Shown in pieces: positions 32,583-40,810 of a stretch of 50,274 nucleotides of DNA. The notes under the pieces were generated by a model. That model was not told the origin of the DNA and searched no databases. It saw only the letters and a list, made by a program, of their open reading frames with translations. Source of the stretch: Acidimicrobiales bacterium (lineage in GTDB: Bacteria; Actinomycetota; Acidimicrobiia; Acidimicrobiales; CADCSY01); assembly GCA_035512495.1 (NCBI GenBank), contig DATKDW010000023.1, forward strand, positions 1 through 50,274. The letters are read 5' to 3'. Numbering within the stretch: position 1 is the stretch's first letter; the number at the start of each line of letters is the position of its first letter. Made by a program: the position numbers and the translations under genes.

Positions 32583-34439
32583 CTACGGGACCGCACTCCG
32601 TTCGACCGTTCCCTCCTCCACCAGGAGGTCGAGGAGCCGGGCGAGGAACGACGCCATCTGCTCCCGCTGGACGTGCCCGGCGGGTCCGTACAGGTGGGGG
32701 TGCTCACGGCCGCCGGTGATGCCGGCGAAGGCGAGGGCGTTGATGGCGGGCTCGTGGACGTCGTTGGCGTCGTCGGCGAAGTAGTCCGCCGTCGGCGCCA
32801 GCGTGAGGCCGCCGCGGTGCTCGTGGGCCCGCACGAGCAGTGACGCCATCTGGGCCCGGGTGACGGGAGCCTCCGGCCCGTAGGTGCCGTCGGATCGCCC
32901 GCCGATCACGCCGGCGGCGGCGAGTCGGTTGATGGCGTCGCGGTGGACGGTGTGGCTGATGTCGGGGTAGCGATCATCGGTGGCGGCGGGCAACGAGCCG
33001 CCGGTCCGCTCGATCATCCGGGCGAGGAAGGTTGCCATCTGGCCTCGATCGAGGCGCACGCCCGGTGAGTAGCGGCCGGGGCTGGTGCCGGTGGTGAGCG
33101 CCCAGCGCACGACGCAGTCGATGGCGTCCCTGTGGGGGCTGGACTCGACGACGTCGGTGAAGTCGCTCGACGAGCCGCCAGGCGGGCAGGCGTCGTCGGT
33201 CGACCGCACGGAGGCGGTGGCGACCGTGCCGGGGACGGGCAGGAGCACCAGCGCCGTGGTCACCGGCCGCTCGACCCGGCCGGGGTCGCTCGGGCGGTTC
33301 ACCACCCGGCTGTTGACGACGAAGGTGGTGGAACCGCCTCCGTCGAGGTTGAGGGCCTCGACCGCTCCGAGGGCGATCAGCAGATCGGCCGCCTCGCTCA
33401 GGGGCATGCCCTCGCTGTGGCCGGGCTGGCGGCCGTCGACGGTGACGAGCAGCAGCTCACCCGACGCCGTCCACCCCACCACGGTGCGGGGGTGGCGACC
33501 GCGGGTGAAGGTGTCGGGGTTGTCGGGGAACCATCGGTGCGCGTCCCGTACGAGGGTCGGTGAGCCGCCGAGCATCTCGACCACGTCGCCGGGGTCGACG
33601 GTGACGGTGGCCTGCCGTTCGCCGCTGCTGGTCACCTGGTGCCAGAGGGCCTGGATGGCGTCGGCGCCACGCCCGTGGCCGGAGAGGACGACCTGGTTGG
33701 GCTGGATCGGCGTGTTGCCGGGCACCCGCAGCTCGGCGATGTGCACCGGGGTCCCGCCGGCGGCCCGGCCCCACGGGCCGCCCTGCAGCTCGAGGACCAG
33801 CTCCCGGCCGTGGTCGTTGGTAAGGGTGGAGGGTCCGAAGCGGGGGGTGTAGAGCACCAGCGAATCGGCGACGCGCGGCCGGTTGACGCGGTCGATCGTG
33901 ATCGCCTCGGTGCCGGCCGGGGCGAGGATGAGGTCGAAGGTGGGGTCGTGGGTGATCGACGGCCGGCTCTGGCCGTCGAGCGAGAACAGGCCCATGCGGA
34001 TGCCCGACGTTCGGATCACCTCGCCGTCGGCCACGACCGGCCCGACGGCCCCCAGGCCGTCGTGCTCGGTGTAGTCGCCGTTGACCGCCACCAGGCACCG
34101 GACGCGCAGGCACATCGACGACGTGGTCTCCGTCCGCTGCGTCCCGGCCACCTGGTCGTGGGCGGTCATCACCCGCAGCCGACCGGCCAGCTCGGGGGCG
34201 ATGCGGGCCACGTGCACGTCCTGGGCGGCGGGGTGGTCGAGGCGGATGTGCCAGTGCATGGCCCCGGTGTCGACGTGGTTGCGGGCGCGGAGCTGCCAGC
34301 CGTGGGGGACGGCCTCGCCCGCGGCCTGAGCCGGTGCCCGGGCGCCGGACGTCAGCCCGGCCGCGACGACGAGGGTCGCCAGCGCGGCCACCTGCCACGC
34401 CCGCAGCCGCCCCGATCGCCCGCTTCCGCCTGGTTGCAC
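32583..34439 (-). CDS. Secreted phosphodiester glycosidase (NAGPA domain) with three SLH domains
   Basis: About 618 residues. The N-terminus has a basic region then AWQVAALATLVVAAGLTSGARAPAQAAG, a signal peptide. The NAGPA/DUF2233-type domain includes CLVAVNGDYTEHDGLG, ITHDPTFDLILAP, RTVVGWTASGELLLVTVDGRQPG, GMPLSEAADLLIALGA and ALNLDGGGSTTFVV. Related enzymes remove GlcNAc or other sugars held by phosphodiester bonds. From about residue 440 three SLH modules (FTDV..., YPDI..., FADD..., each ending RxQMAxxLxR) would hold it to the wall polymer. GTG 34439 precedes the signal peptide, but the exact start is uncertain because no clear ribosome site is seen. Confidence 0.82.
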   Translation of the reverse strand: MQPGGSGRSGRLRAWQVAALATLVVAAGLTSGARAPAQAAGEAVPHGWQLRARNHVDTGAMHWHIRLDHPAAQDVHVARIAPELAGRLRVMTAHDQVAGTQRTETTSSMCLRVRCLVAVNGDYTEHDGLGAVGPVVADGEVIRTSGIRMGLFSLDGQSRPSITHDPTFDLILAPAGTEAITIDRVNRPRVADSLVLYTPRFGPSTLTNDHGRELVLELQGGPWGRAAGGTPVHIAELRVPGNTPIQPNQVVLSGHGRGADAIQALWHQVTSSGERQATVTVDPGDVVEMLGGSPTLVRDAHRWFPDNPDTFTRGRHPRTVVGWTASGELLLVTVDGRQPGHSEGMPLSEAADLLIALGAVEALNLDGGGSTTFVVNSRVVNRPSDPGRVERPVTTALVLLPVPGTVATASVRSTDDACPPGGSSSDFTDVVESSPHRDAIDCVVRWALTTGTSPGRYSPGVRLDRGQMATFLARMIERTGGSLPAATDDRYPDISHTVHRDAINRLAAAGVIGGRSDGTYGPEAPVTRAQMASLLVRAHEHRGGLTLAPTADYFADDANDVHEPAINALAFAGITGGREHPHLYGPAGHVQREQMASFLARLLDLLVEEGTVERSAVP

Positions 34440-34504
34440 ACCGTTCGATCGGCAGATCAGGAGCCGTGATGAAGGGTTGGTCGGCGACAGGACCCGTGAA
34501 CCCG

Positions 34505-36919
34505 TCAGGGCAGTGAGGCCACCAGCTCGAGGAGGCGGTCGGCGACGTCGTCGAGGGTCCAGGACTCGGCGTATCGGCGTCCGGCCTCGTCCAGGGAGGC
34601 GAGGCGGGCGGGGTCGGCCAGGAGGCGCACCAGGTGTCGGCCCAGCGCCGCTGCGCCCACGTCGTGGGCGACCAGGTCGACGGTGCCCTCGGGCAGCTCG
34701 GTGGCCGACGCCGCGTTGGTGACGACCGGAGTGCCGGCGGCCAGGCAGTCGAGCACGGCGGCCGAGCTCTCCCCGTTGGTGCCCAGTCGCAGCTGCACGG
34801 CGCAGGTGACCTCGGCCAGCCAGCGCTCGTACTCGACGCCCCCGACGTGGCCGGTGATGGTGACCGCGGCCGTCACGCCCGCCGCGTCGGCCAGCTGCTC
34901 GAGGTGGGAGCGGTAGACGTCGTCGACCGGGCCGACCAGCACCAGGCGGGCCCCGGGGGCGGCGGCCAGCACCGTGCGCAGGGCGGTGATGAGCATCTCC
35001 ACGCCCTTCACCGGGGCCACCATCCCGAAGCAGGCGACCACCGGCGCCGATGCGGGTGCCCGACCCCCGGGGGCTCCGCTGGGGACGGGTGGGGCCCCGA
35101 GGGGGACGACCCACGTCGGTGTCGAGGCTGCATCGGGCTGCTGGTCGAGCCGCAGGATCCGGTCGGCCACCTTCGAGCTGACGATCACGCCGCGCGCCTG
35201 GTCCACCAGCTCCTTCGACAGGCCGAGCCCGGCGTGGAGGAACGGGATGGTGATGGCGTCGGACACCGGCCCCTCGACGCCCGACGGCAACCGCCTCCGG
35301 TACTGGCGGAGCAGGCGCTCGCGGATGAAGGCATCGCCCGACCCGGCGGGCACCCGCTCGCGTGCGTACGTCAGGTAGAGCCCGGGGAGTCGCACGTCGT
35401 GCATCCAGAGGATCCCCGGGAGCTCCTGGGCCAGGTCGTAGAGGTCGTGGTGGTCGTCGCTGTTGCCGACGGTGTAGACGATGGCGTCGTACGACCACGG
35501 GTTGGCGGTGCGACCGAGCGCCCGCACCGGGAACCACCCGGCGTCGAGGGCGTCGAGGCCGGCGGGGCGCCGGGTCGGGGAGAAGACGTCGAGCTCGCAG
35601 CGGTGAGCCAGCACCGGCGCCAGGCGCCCGTTGTAGTCGGCGATGCCCGACCGCACCGGCGGCATGGGTCCGACCAGGGCGATGCGAACCGGTGCGCTGG
35701 CACTCGCCCACCCCCCGGGCGGGGGCCGCAGCGAGGCGAGTCGGCTGCCCACGGCGGCGACGGTCCGCTCGGCCACCGCCTCCCACGTCAAGGTCGGCAC
35801 GCGCGCCGCCCCTCGTGCCGTCAGCTCGTCCCGGAAGCCCTCATCGGCCAGGCCGCGGTCGATGGCGCCCGCCATCTCGTCGACGTCGGTGGGGTCGAAG
35901 GTGGAGCCGTCCCAGTCGAGGACCTCCGGCATGGACGACGTCGACGACGTGATCGCCGGGCAGCCGCACGCGATGGCCTCGGCCACGGGCAGCCCGAAGC
36001 CCTCGTAGAGCGGGGGGAAGACGAAGAGGTCAGCGCTGCGGTAGAGGGCGCGCAGCACCTCGTCGGAGATCCAGCCGATCACGACGAGGTCGCCCTCGGC
36101 CAGGCCGGCGACGCGTGCGAGCTCGTGCCAGGCCTCCAGCGTGGCGTCGTCGACGTCGGAGCGGACCACCAGCTGGCGGCGCCCACGGGTGGAGGGGGGC
36201 ACCCGACCCCATGCTTCGATGAGGCGTTCGCTGTTCTTGCGGGGGTCGCCGCCGGCCAAGGTGAAGACGAAGGGGGCGCGGACCTCGGGCAGGTGGCGGG
36301 CGAGGGTGGCGAGCGGGTCGTCGTCGGCGGTGGCGGGGGAGAAGTAGGCCGAGACACCCGCTCCCACGCTCACGACCCGGTCGGGTGCCAGCCCGAGGTG
36401 CTCGATGGCGTCGCGGCGGGTGTGCTGCGAGATGGTCAGCGTGAGGTCGGCCGAGGCCAGCCACTCGACCCGGGCCCGGTAGCGGCGCTCGAAGCGCCGG
36501 TCGACGAGGTAGCGCTCGGCGTGCAGCAGCGGGATCAGGTCGTACAGCGTGGTGATGAGGGGGAGGGAGGCCGAGACGACGTGCGGGGGGACGTCGGCCT
36601 CCACCCACGGTGAGATCTCGAACGGGGACATGGCGTGGTACGCCAGCGGCTCCGGCGAGCGCCTGGCTGCCCGGCGGAGCTCGGACATGGTGCTCCACGC
36701 CAGCTCGGGCGCGGTCAGCAGATCCTCGTCGAGGTGCTTCGGGAACGGCTGGCTGGGGTTCAACAGCAGCGCCTCCACGACGCCGAGGCGCCGCAGGGCA
36801 CGGGCCTGCTCCTTGGTGTAACGAGCGACCCCGCGGTCGGCGTGCACCGGGCTCTGGGTCGCCTGCAGGTCGAGGGCGAGCCGGTGCTCGAGCCCCCCCG
36901 GACCGTGGGCGTCGCTCAC
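34505..36919 (-). CDS. Double-domain GT4-GT4 glycosyltransferase
   Basis: 804 residues, twice the usual length. Domain 1 (about 1-395): RLALDLQATQSPVHADRGVARYTKEQARAL, TLYDLIPLLHAERYL, LTISQHTRRDAI, FVFTLAGGDPRKNSERLIEAW and PPLYEGFGLPVAEAIACG. Domain 2 (about 400-804): RIALVGPMPPVRSGIADYNGRLAPVL, WMHDVRLPGLYL, VVACFGMVAPVKGVEMLI, RLVLVGPVDDVYRSHLEQL and LGTNGESSAAVLDCLAAG. In domain 2 the second acidic residue is Asp rather than Glu. Two linked transferases could build a disaccharide repeat. Linker rich in Ala/Pro/Gly. GTG 36919 overlaps the upstream methyltransferase stop. Confidence 0.88.
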   Translation of the reverse strand: MSDAHGPGGLEHRLALDLQATQSPVHADRGVARYTKEQARALRRLGVVEALLLNPSQPFPKHLDEDLLTAPELAWSTMSELRRAARRSPEPLAYHAMSPFEISPWVEADVPPHVVSASLPLITTLYDLIPLLHAERYLVDRRFERRYRARVEWLASADLTLTISQHTRRDAIEHLGLAPDRVVSVGAGVSAYFSPATADDDPLATLARHLPEVRAPFVFTLAGGDPRKNSERLIEAWGRVPPSTRGRRQLVVRSDVDDATLEAWHELARVAGLAEGDLVVIGWISDEVLRALYRSADLFVFPPLYEGFGLPVAEAIACGCPAITSSTSSMPEVLDWDGSTFDPTDVDEMAGAIDRGLADEGFRDELTARGAARVPTLTWEAVAERTVAAVGSRLASLRPPPGGWASASAPVRIALVGPMPPVRSGIADYNGRLAPVLAHRCELDVFSPTRRPAGLDALDAGWFPVRALGRTANPWSYDAIVYTVGNSDDHHDLYDLAQELPGILWMHDVRLPGLYLTYARERVPAGSGDAFIRERLLRQYRRRLPSGVEGPVSDAITIPFLHAGLGLSKELVDQARGVIVSSKVADRILRLDQQPDAASTPTWVVPLGAPPVPSGAPGGRAPASAPVVACFGMVAPVKGVEMLITALRTVLAAAPGARLVLVGPVDDVYRSHLEQLADAAGVTAAVTITGHVGGVEYERWLAEVTCAVQLRLGTNGESSAAVLDCLAAGTPVVTNAASATELPEGTVDLVAHDVGAAALGRHLVRLLADPARLASLDEAGRRYAESWTLDDVADRLLELVASLP

Positions 36920-38112
36920 GTCGGCGGCGTTGCCCGGAGCAGCACCACGCCGCGGGTGCCGTCGTCCCAGCGCGAGGACGGCGGCGGCCCGTCACCACCG
37001 ACGGGCTCCCAGGTGGCCGGTCCGGTCTGGGCGCAGGTGCGGCGGTCGACGATCGTCCAGCCCTCGAAGAGGGTGACGAGGTGGGCCTCGTCGTACACGC
37101 GCTGTTGCTCGCCGCGCTCCCAGCGGCCGTAGGGAGCAGTGAAGGTGAGCTCGCCTCCGGGTCGGAGCCACTGCCCGAACAAGGAGAGGATCGTGTGGTC
37201 GAGGTCGCCGTCGGTGGGCTCCTCGTCGTAGGCGCCGAGGCCGACGTGCTCGAGGGCCGAGATGCACAGCACCGCGTCGAGCGGGCGCGGGGGCCCGGCC
37301 CAGCGTTCGATTGGCCCCGTGACGGCGGTGATGCCGGGGTGGGCGAAGGGGTGGGGCCGGAGATCGGCGGCGAGGACCTCGAGGCCGAGCGACGCCAGCG
37401 ACAGGGCGATGGTCGACTCGGCGGCACCGAAGTCGAGGACGAGCGACCCGGTCGGGAGGCCCGCCACCGCGGCGAAGGCGTAGGGGATCTCGACGATGCG
37501 CTCGTTGACCTCGTTGGTGCGCACCGAGCCGGGTTCGTGGAGGACGGTGACCGGGGGGTTGAACCAGACCGCGGCCTGTCCCGAGGGACTGGTGTGGCCT
37601 CCCGCCCAGTTGAGCAGCGTGGCCAGGCCCGGCCCCATGGCATCGAGGTCGGTGCCGACGAGCTCACCGGCGACCCGGTCGGCGGCGGCGGGGACCATCC
37701 GGACGAGCAGTCGCGCCAGCTCGAGGTCGGCCTCGGCATCACCGGCCGCCGAGCGGCCGATCAGCGCGGGCAGGGTCGGCTCCTGCGGGGCCAGGATGCG
37801 CAGGAGGCCGTCCATCTCCTGGCGGAGCAGCTCGCTCGTCCGGCGGATCGTCACCATCGCCTCGGTCGCCACCTGCACGTCGACATCGACACTGCCCTGC
37901 ATGGCGGTGACCCGCTCCTGGATGTCGGCGACCCGGTCCTCGACGCGATCGACCCGCCGGTCGATCCGCGGACCGATCTGGTGCTCGACGACCTCGTCGA
38001 GGTGACGGTGGACGTCGGTGGTCCGCTCGTCGACGTGGGTCCTCACCGGGCCGGTGACCCGGCGCGACAGGCGATCGAGCAGACCCCGCACTCCTACCAC
38101 TGCACCGTCCAA
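36916..38112 (-). CDS. SAM-dependent methyltransferase with N-terminal coiled coil
   Basis: About 398 residues. The first 110 are strongly charged and heptad-like (HVDERTTDVHRHLDEVVEH, RRVDRVEDRVADIQERVTAM), a probable coiled coil that could measure chain length or form oligomers. The class I methyltransferase domain follows at about 225: SLVLDFGAAESTIALSLASLG (motif I), VLAADLRPHPF, LDAVLCISALEHVGLG and LRPGGELTFTAPYG. Context between a GT4 fusion and wall proteins suggests methylation of a glycan, as with chain-terminating WbdD-like enzymes, though no kinase domain is present. TTG 38112 has AGGAG 8 bases upstream; GTG 38100 is the alternative start. Confidence 0.82.
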   Translation of the reverse strand: MDGAVVGVRGLLDRLSRRVTGPVRTHVDERTTDVHRHLDEVVEHQIGPRIDRRVDRVEDRVADIQERVTAMQGSVDVDVQVATEAMVTIRRTSELLRQEMDGLLRILAPQEPTLPALIGRSAAGDAEADLELARLLVRMVPAAADRVAGELVGTDLDAMGPGLATLLNWAGGHTSPSGQAAVWFNPPVTVLHEPGSVRTNEVNERIVEIPYAFAAVAGLPTGSLVLDFGAAESTIALSLASLGLEVLAADLRPHPFAHPGITAVTGPIERWAGPPRPLDAVLCISALEHVGLGAYDEEPTDGDLDHTILSLFGQWLRPGGELTFTAPYGRWERGEQQRVYDEAHLVTLFEGWTIVDRRTCAQTGPATWEPVGGDGPPPSSRWDDGTRGVVLLRATPPT

Positions 38113-38135
38113 CGGTTCGGCTCCTGGGACGCCGC

Positions 38136-38141
38136 ATCGTA
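38136..38141 (-). promoter_or_regulatory. -10 box TACGAT of the methyltransferase gene
   Basis: TACGAT on the minus strand, about 23 bases before TTG 38112 and followed by the AGGAG site (38125-38121). This operon (38112 to 34505) therefore appears to have a short leader. Confidence 0.45.
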
Positions 38142-38221
38142 GGCCAGCTGGGCGGCGACGCATCGCCCTCGGCCTGCGGTCGGCCGGCCCGAGGTGCGGT
38201 CGGGGGGTGAGAGGCGAGCGG

Positions 38222-38227
38222 TAGCGT
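38222..38227 (+). promoter_or_regulatory. -10 box TAGCGT of the SpoIID gene (leaderless)
   Basis: TAGCGT with 7 bases to GTG 38235. Same hexamer and spacing as the cofD promoter. Confidence 0.55.
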
Positions 38228-38234
38228 CTGAGCC

Positions 38235-40211
38235 GTGCTCACACGATCTGCTCCCGGTTGCGGCCGGAAATCGCGTCTGCGGCGCACCGCACTCGTTGCC
38301 CTGCTCCTGGCGGTGACCGCCCTCCCGTCACTGGCCCGCACGGCTCCCGCCGAGGCCCAGGTGGGCGCCGAGGTGGGGTTCGAGGGCAGGGGATGGGGCC
38401 ACGGCCGCGGCCTCGGGCAGTACGGCTCGCTCGGCTACGCCCTCGGCCAGGACCGCACCTACGACTGGATCCTCGACCACTTCTACGGCGGGACGACCAA
38501 GGGCACCCAGGCCGACGCCCCCATCTCGGTGCGCCTGAGCGAGCACGACGGCAAGGACATGATCGTCACCTCCGGCGCGGCGTTCACCGTGGGCGGGGAG
38601 GCGGGCATCCAGCGCCCGCCGGGCAGCGCGGCGCGGGTGCGCCGCACGGCCGACGGCACCTGGGCCATCGACGCCGGGCCGGGCACGACCGAGGCAGGCG
38701 ACCCCTGCGCCGGCCCCTGGGAGGAGGCCCTGGCCGGCATCGATGCCACCCAGCGCCCCGAGGCCAAGCTGGTGGTGCCCTACGCCGGCGACGACGTCGG
38801 GCTCATGATCCAGGTCTGCGGGGCCAACCTCCGCCACTACCGCGGCTCGGTGATGGCCCTGGCCATCGACGGCGTCACCCGCGTCGTCAACCACGTCGCC
38901 ATGGAGCAGTACCTGCGTGGGGTCGTGCCCCGCGAGTCGCCGGCCTCGTGGGGCGACCTCGGTGGCGGCAAGGGCATGGAGCAGCTCAAGTCCCAGGCGG
39001 TGGCCGCCCGCTCCTACGCCTGGGGCGAGAACCGCCACGCGCTGTTCAAGACCTGCGACACCACCGCGTGCCAGGTCTACGGCGGGGCCGGCCTCAACGG
39101 CGTGCGCATCGAGCACGCCAACACCGACCAGGCGCTGGCGGCCACCGGGGGGGAGGTCCGCCTCCACACGTCCGGGACGAACGCCGGCAAGGTCGCCCGC
39201 ACCGAGTTCTCGTCGTCGACCGGCGGGCACACCGCCGGCGGCACGTTCCCCGCCGTGGTCGACGAGGGCGACGGCTACCTGGTGAACGGCAAGCCCCTCA
39301 ACCCGAACCACACCTGGAGCACCACGGTCGCGGTGGCCAAGATCGAGGAGGCCTTCCCCACCATCGGCGACTTCCAGAGCATCCGGGTGCTGAAGCGCAA
39401 CGGCCTGGGCGCCGACGGCGGCCGGGTGGTCGAGGTGGCGGTCAACGGCTCTACGGCGTCGGTGACCGTCAGCGGGCTGGCCTTCCGGTCGGCCCTCCAG
39501 CTCAAGTCCGACTGGTTCACGGTGGTGACGCCCACCTACGACCCCGTCCCCACCTCGCGCGACACGAGCCTGTTCGCCTGCCCGCCGCCCGACGTCCCCG
39601 ACTCGGGCTTCGTCGACATCGCCGAGAACACCTTCGAGGACGAGATCGAGTGCCTGCGCTGGTACCTCATCGCCGCCGGGGGCCCCGGCGGACGGCCGGC
39701 GGATCAGTACGCGCCGACGCTGGCCGTGAGCCGGGCCCAGATGGCGACGTTCGTCGTCCGCATGCTCGACCACATCGACGGCGCGCTGCTGGAGCCCTAC
39801 GACGGCACCAACCGCTTCACCGACGTCCCCGACGACAGCCCGCACGTCGAGTCGATCAACCGCCTGGCCGGAGCGGGGATCGTCTCGGGCGGAGCCGGTG
39901 GGGGACCGGCCACGTCCTTCTCGCCGGACGTCGACGTCTCGCGAGCCCAGATGGCCAGCTTCATGGCGAGGAGCCTGAAGGCGGTCACCGGCAACGCGGT
40001 GTGCGCCGTCGCGCAGGACTTCTTCGCCGACGACGGTGGCGACGTCCACGAGAACTGCATCAACGGTCTCGCCGCCCTGGCCATCGTCGGGGGCACCGGT
40101 CCGCAGCAATACAGCCCGGGCCTGCCGGTCACCAGGGCCCAGCTGTCAGCCTTCGTGATGCGAACCGTCGACCTCCTGGTGGAGGCAGGCAAGACCAGCC
40201 CGCCAGCGTAA
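38235..40211 (+). CDS. SpoIID/LytB-domain protein with three SLH domains, secreted
   Basis: 658 residues. Signal peptide: RTALVALLLAVTALPSLARTAPAEA, cleavage before QVGAEV. GRGWGHGRGLGQYGSLGYA at about 50-70 is the SpoIID/LytB glycine signature; VAMEQYLRGVVPRESPASWG and EQLKSQAVAARSYAWGENRH form the core of the SpoIID domain, a lytic transglycosylase acting on denuded glycan strands in endospore formers. Non-sporulating actinobacteria carry such domains too, with unclear substrate. Residues 455-650 hold three SLH modules (FVDIAENTFEDEIECLRWY, FTDVPDDSPHVESINRLAGAGI, FFADDGGDVHENCINGLAALAI). Same wall-anchoring module as the protein at 32583. Confidence 0.9.
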   Translation: MLTRSAPGCGRKSRLRRTALVALLLAVTALPSLARTAPAEAQVGAEVGFEGRGWGHGRGLGQYGSLGYALGQDRTYDWILDHFYGGTTKGTQADAPISVRLSEHDGKDMIVTSGAAFTVGGEAGIQRPPGSAARVRRTADGTWAIDAGPGTTEAGDPCAGPWEEALAGIDATQRPEAKLVVPYAGDDVGLMIQVCGANLRHYRGSVMALAIDGVTRVVNHVAMEQYLRGVVPRESPASWGDLGGGKGMEQLKSQAVAARSYAWGENRHALFKTCDTTACQVYGGAGLNGVRIEHANTDQALAATGGEVRLHTSGTNAGKVARTEFSSSTGGHTAGGTFPAVVDEGDGYLVNGKPLNPNHTWSTTVAVAKIEEAFPTIGDFQSIRVLKRNGLGADGGRVVEVAVNGSTASVTVSGLAFRSALQLKSDWFTVVTPTYDPVPTSRDTSLFACPPPDVPDSGFVDIAENTFEDEIECLRWYLIAAGGPGGRPADQYAPTLAVSRAQMATFVVRMLDHIDGALLEPYDGTNRFTDVPDDSPHVESINRLAGAGIVSGGAGGGPATSFSPDVDVSRAQMASFMARSLKAVTGNAVCAVAQDFFADDGGDVHENCINGLAALAIVGGTGPQQYSPGLPVTRAQLSAFVMRTVDLLVEAGKTSPPA

Positions 40212-40219
40212 AGATACGA

Positions 40220-40257
40220 CGAAGGCCGGGTCCGTGGGGGAACGGACCCGGCCTTCG
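40220..40257. terminator. Perfect 16-pair hairpin, bidirectional terminator
   Basis: Arms at 40220-40235 and 40242-40257 (CGAAGGCCGGGTCCGT and its complement) with loop GGGGGA, 9 bases after the SpoIID stop. On the minus strand it is followed by ATCTTT, a short U-rich run. It serves the convergent genes ending at 40211 and 40290. Confidence 0.85.
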
Positions 40258-40265
40258 AAGAGGAT

Positions 40266-40284
40266 CTCCCGGCGTCGCCGGGAG
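40266..40284 (-). terminator. Second hairpin CTCCCGGCG/CGCCGGGAG after the coiled-coil gene
   Basis: Nine-base arms with a one-base centre (effective 7 pairs, loop of 5), 5 bases past the minus-strand stop at 40290. Together with the 16-pair stem it isolates the two convergent genes. Confidence 0.6.
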
Positions 40285-40289
40285 TGGGA

Positions 40290-40661
40290 TCAGGCGCCGA
40301 CGAGCTGGCGCAGCTGGCCCTGGGCGTCCTTGGCCACGGTGCGGGCCTGGCCGAAGACCTCGCCGGCCTGCTCGGGCAGGCGGCCCTGCAGCTCGTCCAG
40401 GTAACGCTCGAGCTTGGTCTCGAAGGTGGCGATGGCCGCCTCGACCTGGCCCTGGAGGCCCTCGAAGCGCTCCTCGGCGATCTTCACGCGCTCCTCGACG
40501 GTGCCGCTGAGGCGCTCGAAGCCGGCCTTGGGGTCGACCTCGATGTCGGAGAGGCGCTTCTGGATCTCCTGGCGCTGGACCTGGGCCTTCTGGAAGGCGA
40601 TGACACCGGCGCCGACGGTGATGTAGGCGGCGTCCTTGAGTACGGTGGTGACGTCGTTCAT
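40290..40661 (-). CDS. Small coiled-coil protein with hydrophobic N-terminus, function unknown
   Basis: 123 residues. MNDVTTVLKDAAYITVGAGVIAFQKAQVQRQ has one hydrophobic helix near residues 10-24; the rest is a long amphipathic helix: EIQKRLSDIEVDPKAGFERLSGTVEERVKIAEERFEGLQGQVEAAIATFETKLERYLDELQGRL. It looks phasin-like or membrane-scaffold-like, but no family is firmly recognised. AGGAG (40671-40667) lies 5 bases before ATG 40661. A near-consensus promoter and a strong terminator on either side indicate an independent, probably highly expressed gene. Confidence 0.8.
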   Translation of the reverse strand: MNDVTTVLKDAAYITVGAGVIAFQKAQVQRQEIQKRLSDIEVDPKAGFERLSGTVEERVKIAEERFEGLQGQVEAAIATFETKLERYLDELQGRLPEQAGEVFGQARTVAKDAQGQLRQLVGA

Positions 40662-40724
40662 GGTTGCTCCTGGGGGTGGGGGGCAGATCGGCACCGGTCG
40701 GGGGCTCCCGCCGGTGTGCTAGCC

Positions 40725-40753
40725 ACCATAGCGCCTTCGTTAAACAGTTGCAA
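40725..40753 (-). promoter_or_regulatory. Sigma-70-type promoter TTGCAA-17-TATGGT
   Basis: On the minus strand TTGCAA (40753-40748), exactly 17 bases, TATGGT (40730-40725). The best two-box promoter in the window, giving a leader of about 57 bases before ATG 40661. Confidence 0.75.
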
Positions 40754-40795
40754 GCACTTCGGTGGGCCGAGTGAGGGGGCCCCGGGGGCGACGAC

Positions 40796-40801
40796 TACCC
40801 T
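40796..40801 (+). promoter_or_regulatory. -10 box TACCCT of the large GT2 gene (leaderless)
   Basis: TACCCT, 9 bases, then GTG 40811. Divergent from the coiled-coil gene promoter 43 bases away. Confidence 0.5.
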
Positions 40802-40810
40802 CGGTCGGCC

